Of a DNA stretch of 64,000 bases, positions 9,551 to 16,649 are shown in pieces (position 1 is the stretch's first letter; each line of letters starts with the position of its first letter). A program made the translations under genes and the position numbers. The stretch covers positions 62,001-126,000 of the forward strand of contig NZ_JASAOI010000007.1 in NCBI RefSeq assembly GCF_029953285.1, written 5' to 3'. This DNA is from Yinghuangia seranimata. GTDB taxonomy: Bacteria > Actinomycetota > Actinomycetes > Streptomycetales > Streptomycetaceae. The notes beneath the pieces are model-generated. The model was not told the DNA's origin and made no database searches. It saw nothing but the letters and a program-made list of their open reading frames with translations.

Positions 9551-9934
9551 TCAGGACACCAGTCCCGCCGCCCGCATCACGGCGTGCCACGGCGTCGCGT
9601 CGAAGATCAGCCGGATCCCGCTGATCCGGCCGCCCGTGAGCCGGAAGTGCTCGGCCGTGCGCTGGACGCCGACCGCGGGCAGGGTCGTGCGCACGTCGTA
9701 TACGAGTGTCGCTTCGGCCTCCCCGTACAGCTCGCTGACCAGGTCGACGCCCTCGACGGTGCCGAGGAACATGCCGAGTCCGGCGAGGTGTTCGGACGCG
9801 CTGTCCGACGCGATCAGCGGGCTCGCGAAGCGGAACGGCTCGGCGAGCGTGGCCGCGGCGGCGGGGACGTCGCCGCGGAACCGGGCCTCGTGGTACGCGC
9901 GGACGGTGGCGCGGGTCGTTGCCGTGCTGGTCAT
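9551..9934 (-). CDS. NTF2/SnoaL-like protein
   Basis: A 127-residue small alpha+beta protein starting at ATG 9934 (TSTATTRATVRAYHEARFRGD). The pattern of an N-terminal helix, an FASPL segment and a C-terminal ISGIRLIFDATPWH strand fits the NTF2-like superfamily, whose members are small hydrolases, isomerases or binding proteins. The start overlaps the stop of the upstream MarR gene (ATGA), so they form an operon and this protein is probably controlled by that regulator. Substrate unknown. Confidence 0.7.
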   Translation of the reverse strand: MTSTATTRATVRAYHEARFRGDVPAAAATLAEPFRFASPLIASDSASEHLAGLGMFLGTVEGVDLVSELYGEAEATLVYDVRTTLPAVGVQRTAEHFRLTGGRISGIRLIFDATPWHAVMRAAGLVS

Positions 9935-10506
9935 GCGGTGTCGGTCCCTTCGGGGGCGGCGGACAGGTAGGCCTCGAGGCGCTGCTGGTTCCGGACGAGC
10001 CGCAGGCACAGGTGGCGCAGCTGGTCGAGTTCGGCGTCGGTGAAGCCGTGGAACACGGCCGCCATGGCGCGCTGGGTGGGCGCGCGGAAGTCGTCCAGCC
10101 ACGCGACGCCCGCAGGGGTGATGCGGGCGAGGACGGAGCGGCGGTCGTCGGGGGCGGGGTCGCGCCGTACCAGGCCGTCGCGTTCGAGCGTGTCGACGAG
10201 CCCGGTGGCGTTGCGCGGCGTCATCCCGGCGGCACGCGCCAGGTCCCCGAGGCTCGCGCCGGGCTCGCCGGCGGAGTGCAGTCGGACGAGGACGTCCAGC
10301 GCCCCCGCGCTGAGCCCGCGACCGCCCGCGCCCTGCCCGCGCAGCCGCTCGACGGCCCGCTGCGCGCTCCGCGCGGCGGCCGCCGCCTCGAGTCGGAGCG
10401 TGTCGCCGTCTGCGGCGAACAGGCCCATGGCGGAACGGACTTGCGGGTCGTAGAGCAGCCCGTCGGCGTCTTCGGCGAGCTCGCCGTCATTATTTACGTA
10501 CTTCAC
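9931..10506 (-). CDS. MarR family transcriptional regulator
   Basis: About 191 residues from GTG 10506 (VKYVNND...). The winged helix covers LSAGALDVLVRLHSAGEPGASLGDLARAAGMTPRNATGLVDTLERDGLVRRDPAPDDRRSVLARIT with the conserved DxR wing (DDRRS), flanked by dimerisation helices. An ATG at 10578 would add 24 residues that look non-native, so I prefer the GTG. It is divergent from the flavin hydroxylase at 10672, and the AT-rich patch between them (10480-10620) is the natural operator region. It probably represses itself, the SnoaL-like gene and perhaps the hydroxylase. Confidence 0.75.
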   Translation of the reverse strand: MKYVNNDGELAEDADGLLYDPQVRSAMGLFAADGDTLRLEAAAAARSAQRAVERLRGQGAGGRGLSAGALDVLVRLHSAGEPGASLGDLARAAGMTPRNATGLVDTLERDGLVRRDPAPDDRRSVLARITPAGVAWLDDFRAPTQRAMAAVFHGFTDAELDQLRHLCLRLVRNQQRLEAYLSAAPEGTDTA

Positions 10507-10671
10507 AATGAAGATCTTCAGGGATAGGCGGTACACCGTCAACCGCCGACGCCCGTCGACACCACGAACAGCTGGCATCGCGCTGTCTATGGCAACTATT
10601 CACTCAGCTATGGGTGCATTCAGGTGATTCTTGCCATTCGAGGCCGATGCAGGTGGTTACGATCCACCGCT

Positions 10672-11919
10672 GTGACACAACGTCAGAATGCTCCGGCGGC
10701 CCACGACGCGGCCGATGTGGTGATCCTCGGAGCCGGGCCGGCCGGGCTGGTACTCGGGAACGTCCTGGTCGACAACGGGATCGACTGCGTGATCCTGGAA
10801 CGGGCCGACCGCGCACACGTCCAGACCCGGGCGCGCGCCGGGTTCCTCGCCGCGAACACCGTGCGGGTCCTCGAGCGCCACGGGCTGGCCGACGGCCTGC
10901 GCCGGCACGGCCACGAGCACAGCGTGTGCGAGTTCCGCACCGAGGACGGCCGGTTCCGGCTGGACTACAGCGGCCTCGGCACGGGCGAGCCGCACACCGT
11001 CTACCCGCAGCAGCACCTGGTCACGGACCTGCTCGCGCACTACCTCGACGCCGGCGGGCGGATCCGGTTCGGGACCGAGGCGGTCGCCGTACACGACGCG
11101 GACACCCCGCGTCCCTCGGTCCTGGCACGCGAGCCGGACGGCCGCCCGGTCACATGGCAGGCCCGGTACGTCGCGGGCTGCGACGGCCGGCACGGCGCCG
11201 CGCGGCGCTCGCTGCCGCCCGGCGCCGCGCACCGCCACCACCGCGACCACGGCGTCACCTGGCTGGGCCTGCTGGCCGAGGCGCCGCCGAGTCTCGACGC
11301 CGTGGGCTACGCGCTGCACGACCGCGGATTCGCCGGGCACATGGCCCGCACCTCCGAGACCACGCGCTACTACCTGCAGTGCGGACCCGGCACGACGGCC
11401 GACCCGAGCCCCGGCGAGAGCCCGGCCACCGGCCCCGCAGCGTGGCCCGACGAGCGGATCTGGGACGAGCTCGCCTTGCGCATGCGCGCGGCCGATTACG
11501 GCCCCCTCCGGCGCGGCCGCATCCTCCAGCGCACCGTCGTCGACCTGGAGTCCGACGTCCTCGAACCGCTGCGCCACGGCGCGCTGTTCCTCGTCGGCGA
11601 CGCCGCAAGCCTGATCAGTCCTTCCGCCGCGAAGGGCGCGAACCTCGCGGTGCTGGAGGCGGAGATCCTCGCCCACGCCCTGATCGAGGACGTCAAGAAC
11701 GCCGACTCCGCCGCGCTCGACGGCTACTCGGCGCGCTGCCTCGCGTACATCTGGCGCGCGCAGGAGTTCTCGCACTGGATGATCCGGCTGCTGCACGCCG
11801 CGCCGGGCTCCGACGACGCGGCGCTGTTCGAGAACCGGCTGCGCCGCGCGCGCATGGACGCGCTGCGCACGTCGCGGACCCGGCAGGACTGGTTCGCCGA
11901 GAACTACGTCGGCGTCTGA
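10672..11919 (+). CDS. FAD-dependent aromatic hydroxylase (4-hydroxybenzoate 3-monooxygenase-like)
   Basis: About 415 residues. The Rossmann motif GAGPAG (20-25) binds FAD, and FLVGDAASLISPSAAKGANLAVLEA near residue 309 matches the GD motif and the P-x-A-KG-N-L region of PobA-type class A flavoprotein monooxygenases. These use NADPH and O2 to hydroxylate phenols. GTG 10672 is chosen because a TACGAT -10-like hexamer lies only 8 bases upstream and no Shine-Dalgarno is visible, suggesting a leaderless transcript; an upstream ATG-like start adds non-conserved residues. It precedes an O-methyltransferase, so hydroxylation followed by methylation of an aromatic compound is a reasonable inference. 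Confidence 0.75.
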   Translation: MTQRQNAPAAHDAADVVILGAGPAGLVLGNVLVDNGIDCVILERADRAHVQTRARAGFLAANTVRVLERHGLADGLRRHGHEHSVCEFRTEDGRFRLDYSGLGTGEPHTVYPQQHLVTDLLAHYLDAGGRIRFGTEAVAVHDADTPRPSVLAREPDGRPVTWQARYVAGCDGRHGAARRSLPPGAAHRHHRDHGVTWLGLLAEAPPSLDAVGYALHDRGFAGHMARTSETTRYYLQCGPGTTADPSPGESPATGPAAWPDERIWDELALRMRAADYGPLRRGRILQRTVVDLESDVLEPLRHGALFLVGDAASLISPSAAKGANLAVLEAEILAHALIEDVKNADSAALDGYSARCLAYIWRAQEFSHWMIRLLHAAPGSDDAALFENRLRRARMDALRTSRTRQDWFAENYVGV

Positions 11920-11951
11920 CGCCGCGCTCCCCGCCCGGACCCGGGCCCTTG

Positions 11952-11990
11952 CCAGCACCGAAATCCAGCACCGAAATCCAGCACCGAACT
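11952..11990 (+). repeat. Three tandem 13-bp direct repeats
   Basis: CCAGCACCGAAAT occurs twice perfectly (11952-11964, 11965-11977) and a third time with one change (11978-11990, ending in ACT). The array fills the gap between the hydroxylase and the methyltransferase, 25 bases before the latter's start. It may be an iteron-like binding site or replication slippage. Confidence 0.9.
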
Positions 11991-12015
11991 GCACTGCACC
12001 GAGGATCACTTCGCG

Positions 12016-13704
12016 ATGACGACGCTGCGGACGACGCACGCCCTTGACGACACGGCCCGGCTCAGCGCGGCCGTGGACGTCGTCAGACACCAGGACACCA
12101 CCACGCTGCTCTCGCTCCTGCTGCCCGGCCTCGACGGCCTGGAGCTGCGGGCGCTGGTGGACCGCTGCCGCTTCGCGCACGCCGGGCTGCTGGTCTTCCC
12201 GCCGGACCTGGCGGCCCTGCGCGCCGAACTGGCGGCGCACGGCCTGGCCGCCCACGCCGAGCCGCAGCCGAGCGTCGTCGTCCGGGAGCGGCTGGCCGTA
12301 CGCCACCGGCGCGACGTCGCGGACCTCGACGTGGGGATCCTGCGTCCCGCGGTCCACGGCCCCGACGGGGAACAGCGCGCGGTGGAGCTGTTCGTGCTCG
12401 CCGTCCCGCCGGGTTCGGAACTGGCGGAGATCGCCGCCTACGAGCGGGACCGGAACCACGAGGCGCACCTGGCCTTCGAGGTCGAGCGGCCGGATCCGCT
12501 GGTGCTGCGCGGCCTGGCGTCGATCTTCGCCCGGCACGGCGCGACCGCGGACGGCGGCGGGTACAACCCGCACGAGGACGGCACGGTCTTCTACTTCGCG
12601 GCCCCCTCCGACGCGACGGCCGGGTACCGGCGGCTGGAACTGTACGCGCGCGGCGACCACCGGCAGGTCCTCGCCGAGCACCTCGGGGACGACCGGGTCG
12701 CGCAGCCCGCCGAGGCGCTCCTGCGCCTGATGACCGGCGCGTGGACGACGCAGGCCCTGGCGACGTGTGCGCAGCTGCGGCTGCCCGAGGCCATGGACAC
12801 CGGCGCCGGCGTCGCGGTCGAGGCGCTCGCGCGGGCGGTCGACGCCGAGCCGGAGAGCCTCGCGACGCTGCTGCGCTATCTCGTCATGCTGGGCGTCGCG
12901 GTGGAGGAGGGCGACGGTTTCCGGCTCACCGGGCTCGGCACGCTGCTGCGCGCGGACGAACCCGGCTCTATGCGGCCGCTGGCGCTGATGTACGGCGGCC
13001 CGTTCTACCAGTCGTTCGCGCTCCTGGCGCACGCCGTGCGGACCGGCCGCACCGGCTTCGAGCAGCTCTACGGCGAGAACCACTTCGACTACTTCGCGCG
13101 GCACGCCGAACTGGCCGACCGGTTCGACCGGTCCATGGCCGCGAGTGCGCGCATGTTCGAACCGCTCCCGGCGCACCCGGTGTTCGCGTCCGCGGGCGCC
13201 TCCGGCCCCAGGACGGTCGTCGACATCGCGGGCGGCACCGGGGAACTGCTCCGGCTGCTCCTGGCCGCGCACCCCGGCCTGCGCGGCGTCCTCCTCGAAC
13301 GCCCGCACGTCGTCGAGGCGGCCCGCCGGGCGCTGGGCGCGAGCGACGTCGGCGGACGATGCACGTTCCGGACGGGCGACTTCGCCGACGTCCCGGCCCA
13401 CGGGGACGTCTACGTGCTGTCCCGCGTGCTGCACGACTGGGACGACGACCGCTGCGTGGAGATCCTGCGGCACTGCGCCCGCGCCATGCCCGCGCACGCC
13501 GACCTGCTCATCGTCGAACGCCTGCTGCCGACCGACGGATCCCCGTCCCTGGCGACCGCGTGGGACCTGCACATGATGTGCAACGTCGGCGGCCGCGAAC
13601 GCCGCGCCGACCACTACGCCCGGCTTCTCGACGCCGCCGGGCTCCGGCTCGTCGGCTGCGCGCCACTGCCGTTGGGCGCGAGCGTGCTGCACGCCCGCGC
13701 CTGA
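12016..13704 (+). CDS. Two-domain O-methyltransferase
   Basis: 562 residues, much longer than the roughly 340 usual for this family. Residues 230-562 are a caffeate/acetylserotonin-type O-methyltransferase: winged-helix dimerisation part, SAM motif DIAGGTG (403-409) and catalytic HDWDD with H473. Residues 1-225 form an additional domain I do not recognise (LLSLLLPGLDGLELRALVDRCRF ... NPHEDGTVFYFAAPSDATAGYRRLELYARGD). It follows the flavin hydroxylase in the same direction and ends at a strong terminator, giving a two-gene tailoring unit for an unknown phenolic product. Confidence 0.75.
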   Translation: MTTLRTTHALDDTARLSAAVDVVRHQDTTTLLSLLLPGLDGLELRALVDRCRFAHAGLLVFPPDLAALRAELAAHGLAAHAEPQPSVVVRERLAVRHRRDVADLDVGILRPAVHGPDGEQRAVELFVLAVPPGSELAEIAAYERDRNHEAHLAFEVERPDPLVLRGLASIFARHGATADGGGYNPHEDGTVFYFAAPSDATAGYRRLELYARGDHRQVLAEHLGDDRVAQPAEALLRLMTGAWTTQALATCAQLRLPEAMDTGAGVAVEALARAVDAEPESLATLLRYLVMLGVAVEEGDGFRLTGLGTLLRADEPGSMRPLALMYGGPFYQSFALLAHAVRTGRTGFEQLYGENHFDYFARHAELADRFDRSMAASARMFEPLPAHPVFASAGASGPRTVVDIAGGTGELLRLLLAAHPGLRGVLLERPHVVEAARRALGASDVGGRCTFRTGDFADVPAHGDVYVLSRVLHDWDDDRCVEILRHCARAMPAHADLLIVERLLPTDGSPSLATAWDLHMMCNVGGRERRADHYARLLDAAGLRLVGCAPLPLGASVLHARA

Positions 13705-13717
13705 AGGACGATCCACA

Positions 13718-13760
13718 CGCCTGCCCCACCCCGCCAACCGCAGGGCGGGGCAGGCGTTTT
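13718..13760 (+). terminator. Rho-independent terminator
   Basis: The left arm starting CGCCTGCCCC (13718-13727) pairs with GGGGCAGGCG (ending at 13756), followed by TTTT. It closes the hydroxylase/methyltransferase unit. Confidence 0.8.
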
Positions 13761-13783
13761 GGCGTGCCCGCAAAACCACCAAC

Positions 13784-13797
13784 CGGCCGTTCGACCC
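13784..13797. promoter_or_regulatory. Degenerate DevR-type box
   Basis: CGGCCGTTCGACCC matches the window's recurring GGGCCG-NN-CGGCCC palindrome at 12 of 14 positions. It lies 111 bases upstream of the small His-rich membrane protein and would drive the 13908-14775 genes. Confidence 0.45.
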
Positions 13798-13907
13798 GGT
13801 GGCTCGGGCCGCCCTCCCCTGGGGAGCACCCCCGGCCGCGCGGGAACCTCATGGTGCGGAAAGGCGGGCGGCTCACCCGACTACCGCCGCACGAAAGGGG
13901 ATTCGCC

Positions 13908-14057
13908 GTGTTCGTCCTCGGAACCTACTTCTGGACCGTGCTCGGCACCGTCATCGCCTCCGCGGCTCTGGTCGCCGCGCTGGCCGCGGCCGCGCTCGGC
14001 GGCCGGCCCCACTTCCACCACCACCTGCACCACCGGCACGGGCTGCACCGCCGCTGA
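13908..14057 (+). CDS. Small His-rich membrane protein
   Basis: A 49-residue protein: MFVLGTYFWTVLG..., one transmembrane helix (residues 5-30), then a tail with about ten histidines (HFHHHLHHRHGLHRR). GTG 13908 is preceded by GAAAGGGG at good spacing; an ATG at 13851 in the same frame would add a charged 19-residue leader and lacks a ribosome site. The tail could bind metal or haem. It sits behind a degenerate DevR box and ahead of a DoxX-like gene. Function unknown. Confidence 0.6.
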   Translation: MFVLGTYFWTVLGTVIASAALVAALAAAALGGRPHFHHHLHHRHGLHRR

Positions 14058-14163
14058 CCAGGGAACCGCCGATCCATGCGCCACGAGCACCGCCGCACCA
14101 AGCAGCCGACCACCAGAGCCGCCGGACACACCGTCCGGCGGCCGCGCCCGAGGGGGAACCACC

Positions 14164-14775
14164 ATGGCCACACCGCACGCGCCCCGCCTGACCGGACGCC
14201 TGCACCTGCACCGCCGCACCGGCGGGGCCTCCGCCGGGACGGCCGTCCTGACCGCGGCCTCCGCCCGCGAGATCGCCGTCGCCGGACTCCGCGTCGTCCT
14301 CGGGTTCGTGTTCCTGTGGGCGTTCCTCGACAAGACCTTCGGGCTCGGCTACGCCACCCGCTCCGGCAAGGGCTGGATCGACGGCGGCTCGCCGACCAAG
14401 GGCTTCCTGTCCCACGTCGACGCCGGGCCGATGGCCGGGACGCTGCGCGGCTGGGCCGGCGAGACCTGGGCCGACTGGCTGTTCATGGCCGGCCTGCTGG
14501 GCATCGGCCTCGCGCTGATCCTCGGCATCGGCATGCGGATCGCCGCCGCGTCCGGCACCGCGATGATGGCCCTGATGTGGATCGCCGAATGGCCGCCCGC
14601 CAAACACGTCGAAAGCGGCGCCGCCAGCGGGTCGACGAACCCGTTCGCCGACTACCACGTCGTGTACGCGCTCGCGTTGATCGCCCTCGCCGCCGTCGCC
14701 TCCCGCAGCCGTTACGGCCTGGGCGCCCGCTGGGCCGAGCTGCCCGTCGTGCGGCGCAATCCGTGGCTGCGTTGA
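14164..14775 (+). CDS. DoxX-like membrane protein
   Basis: 203 residues with four hydrophobic helices: GLRVVLGFVFLWAFLDK, WLFMAGLLGIGLALILGIG, AASGTAMMALMWIAEW and VVYALALIALAAVA. The pattern, and the conserved FLDKTFGLG after helix 1, resembles DoxX/thiosulfate:quinone oxidoreductase small-subunit relatives. ATG 14164 follows AGGGGGAACC. Such proteins are linked to quinone redox chemistry and oxidative stress. Its context, just before an Rv1733c-like gene and CBS genes, suggests a membrane role in the hypoxic response. Confidence 0.7.
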   Translation: MATPHAPRLTGRLHLHRRTGGASAGTAVLTAASAREIAVAGLRVVLGFVFLWAFLDKTFGLGYATRSGKGWIDGGSPTKGFLSHVDAGPMAGTLRGWAGETWADWLFMAGLLGIGLALILGIGMRIAAASGTAMMALMWIAEWPPAKHVESGAASGSTNPFADYHVVYALALIALAAVASRSRYGLGARWAELPVVRRNPWLR

Positions 14776-14789
14776 GCGCACGTACCCCA

Positions 14790-14820
14790 GGACCGGCGGC
14801 GGACTGCCGCCGGTCCCTTT
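14790..14820 (+). terminator. Terminator hairpin after DoxX-like gene
   Basis: GGACCGGCGGC (14790-14800) pairs perfectly with GCCGCCGGTCC (14806-14816) over a 5-base loop, followed by CTTT. Confidence 0.65.
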
Positions 14821-14863
14821 CGTCCAGCCGCTGGGCAGCCGTGTCGTGATGGGAGGAACGCAC

Positions 14864-15343
14864 GTGAGCACCAAGGAAGACGGACGCACGGCCGCGCCGG
14901 GCCTGCGGCGCGTGTGGCTGCGGCGGCGCAACCCGCTGCGCACGCGCTCCCAGCGCCTGCACGAGCTGTTCACGGTCCTGGTGCTCCTGACCGTGTTCGC
15001 GCTGCCGGCGCTGGGCTTCCTGGTCGGCCGCGCGCACTTCCACGCCGCCGAGAGCCACCGGGCGGCCGTCGAAGGGCGTGCGCACCCGGTCACGACGGTG
15101 CTGCGCGACGACGTCCCGACCACCGTCTGGCTCGACGCGGCGGGCAACCCGACCACCGCTCCGCCGTCGCCGGAGGCGGTGTTCTCCGACGCCGCCGGCA
15201 TGGGCGTCCTGACGGTCCTGGGCGGCGCGGGCGTGCTGCTCGTCCTGTACTCGGTCGAGTACACCGTCTTCATGCGGTCCCGGATGGCCGCCTGGGCCCG
15301 TGACTGGCAGCGCACGGCCCCGTTGTGGACGGCTTCGCGGTGA
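14864..15343 (+). CDS. Rv1733c-like two-helix membrane protein
   Basis: About 159 residues. The architecture matches the actinobacterial family of the DosR-regulated mycobacterial protein Rv1733c: an Arg-rich N-terminus ending in RRRNPLRTRSQRLHE, TM1 (FTVLVLLTVFALPALGFLVG), an extracytoplasmic segment with AHPVTTVLRDDVPTTVWLDAAGNPTTAPP, TM2 (GVLTVLGGAGVLLVLYSVEYTVF) and a short basic tail with WARDWQRTAPLW. GTG 14864 has GGGAGG upstream; the ATG at 14846 does not. The molecular function of the family is unknown. The family assignment is from memory of its features. Confidence 0.7.
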   Translation: MSTKEDGRTAAPGLRRVWLRRRNPLRTRSQRLHELFTVLVLLTVFALPALGFLVGRAHFHAAESHRAAVEGRAHPVTTVLRDDVPTTVWLDAAGNPTTAPPSPEAVFSDAAGMGVLTVLGGAGVLLVLYSVEYTVFMRSRMAAWARDWQRTAPLWTASR

Positions 15344-15379
15344 CGGACCCGCCCGTTCGGGACCGGGTCGGCAGGTCAC

Positions 15380-15393
15380 GGGCCGTTCGGCCC
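15380..15393. promoter_or_regulatory. DevR-type box
   Basis: GGGCCGTTCGGCCC, a perfect copy of the recurring palindrome, 111 bases upstream of the CBS protein start at 15505. Confidence 0.7.
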
Positions 15394-15504
15394 TGTGGGC
15401 CCGTACCCGGGCCGGTGATCCTGGCAGGACAGGCAGTCCCCGGCGGCACCCGGGCACCCGTGCCGACCCCACTCCCCCACTCCGCCGTATCGAGGAGGCG
15501 CACC

Positions 15505-16050
15505 ATGGCCGTCAAGACACAGACCCGGCCCACGGTGGGCGCTGTCATGCACAGCCCGCTGGTGACGGTCGGCGCCGCCGACTCGCTGTGGACCGCCGTC
15601 GACGTCATGCTGACCACCGGCCTGCGCCACGTCGTGGTGACCCATGGGGACACGGCGCTGGGGGTGCTCGCCGACAAGGAGCTCGCGGCCGTGTGGGCGA
15701 CGAGCCCGCTCGGCCTCAAGCGGCGCCACGCCGCCGACGTGCTCCCCGCGAAGCCGCCGTTCGTGAGCGCCGACGCCGACGTGGTCGCGGCGGCCTGCCG
15801 GATGCGGTCCCAGGGACTGGAGGCCCTGGTCGTCGTGGACGACCGGAGCCGGCCGCTCGGGATCGTGACCGACCACGACCTGCTGGGCGTCCTCGCGGGC
15901 CTGTGCGAGGACCTCGAACCCGGTGTCGAACCCGGTGTCGAAACCGCTGTCGAGCCGGGTGTCGAACGCGGTGTCGCGTCGACCGCCGACGCGGCGGCCG
16001 ACCGCGCGCCGGTGCCGGCCGCCCCGTCCGCTCAAGGAGGGACGCCATGA
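15505..16050 (+). CDS. CBS-domain protein
   Basis: 181 residues with a CBS pair (about 8-130): VGAVMHSPLVTVGAADSLWTAVDVMLTTGLRHVVV, then ADVLPAKPPFVSADADVVAAACRMRSQGLEALVVVDD and [15 protein letters not shown] pairs bind adenylates; the DosR-regulated Hrp1 has the same layout. The C-terminal tail has five EPGV-type repeats (residues 138-157) not seen in the paralogue at 24980. The ATG at 15505 follows GAGGAGG. The stop overlaps the PPOX start (ATGA, 16047-16050), so both can be made from one transcript starting behind the box at 15380. Confidence 0.8.
   Translation: MAVKTQTRPTVGAVMHSPLVTVGAADSLWTAVDVMLTTGLRHVVVTHGDTALGVLADKELAAVWATSPLGLKRRHAADVLPAKPPFVSADADVVAAACRMRSQGLEALVVVDDRSRPLGIVTDHDLLGVLAGLCEDLEPGVEPGVETAVEPGVERGVASTADAAADRAPVPAAPSAQGGTP
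15916..15975 (+). repeat. 12-bp tandem repeat inside the CBS gene
   Basis: Five units of GAACCCGGTGTC, the first two identical and the rest with one to three changes, encode the EPGV-type tail. The unit length keeps the frame, so copy number could vary without breaking the gene. Confidence 0.85.
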
Positions 16051-16583
16051 CCACGCCGCACCTCGCCCAGCCCCTGGCGACGCTCGCCACGGACAGGGCC
16101 CTTCGGCCCTGTGCGCGAATGTCGCCCACAGATGACACTCGCCTGATGCCAACTGACACGACCCGACCGAACGCGCCCGAGTCGGCGGCGATGCGGGAAC
16201 TGGACCGCGGGGAAGCCCTGGAACTGCTCGGCCAGGTGCCGGTCGGACGCGTCGTGTACTCGCACGAGGCGCTCCCGGCCGCGCGGCCGGTCAACTTCGT
16301 GCTCGTCGGCTCGGACGTCGCCTTCCGGGTGAGCGGCGACTCCGAGCTGGCCGAGGCCGTGGACGGCAACGTCGTCGCCTTCGAGGCCGACCACATCGAC
16401 GTGCACCGGCGGATCGGCTGGAGCGTCGTGGTCACCGGCCTCGCCGAACTGCTGGAGTCCGGCCCGGCCTACGAGCGGATCGTCGCCGAGGCGCCCGAGC
16501 CGTGGGCCCCCGGCGAGTACGACCGCGTGGTCCGCATCCGGACGGAACTCGTCGCGGGACGCCGCATCACGCGCACAGCGTGA
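16047..16583 (+). CDS. Pyridoxamine 5'-phosphate oxidase-fold protein
   Basis: 178 residues from ATG 16047, which has an excellent AAGGAGGG. The conserved part begins near residue 50: LDRGEALELLGQVPVGRVVYSHEALPAARPVNFVLVGSDVAFRV and DIDVHRRIGWSVVVTGLAELLE, a split-barrel flavin/deazaflavin-binding fold related to PPOX and Rv1155/DosR-regulated relatives. The first 33 residues are low-complexity and contain a DevR-type box at DNA level (16096-16109). A second start, ATG 16146, would give a 145-residue form lying 36 bases downstream of the box. Both starts may be used: the long one by coupling to the CBS gene, the short one from an internal promoter. Confidence 0.75.
   Translation: MTTPHLAQPLATLATDRALRPCARMSPTDDTRLMPTDTTRPNAPESAAMRELDRGEALELLGQVPVGRVVYSHEALPAARPVNFVLVGSDVAFRVSGDSELAEAVDGNVVAFEADHIDVHRRIGWSVVVTGLAELLESGPAYERIVAEAPEPWAPGEYDRVVRIRTELVAGRRITRTA
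16096..16109. promoter_or_regulatory. DevR-type box inside the PPOX reading frame
   Basis: GGGCCCTTCGGCCC, one change from consensus, within a longer perfect inverted repeat, ACAGGGCC...GGCCCTGT (16093-16112). It lies inside the 5' end of the PPOX frame and upstream of the alternative ATG at 16146. Confidence 0.6.
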
Positions 16584-16649
16584 ACCGCCCGAGGGCGCGG
16601 TGAACCACTCGAAAGCGCGCCCCGGTGCCGCCGGGCGGCCGACGGCCGC

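Noticed and set aside
10589-10637. ATGGCAA/TTGCCAT inverted repeat upstream of the MarR gene
   Set aside because: The arms are 7 bases and 35 bases apart, too weak and too widely spaced for a typical MarR operator.
10657-13782. Very long minus-strand frame of about 1040 codons
   Set aside because: Antisense to the flavin hydroxylase and the methyltransferase, with low-complexity composition and no recognisable motifs.
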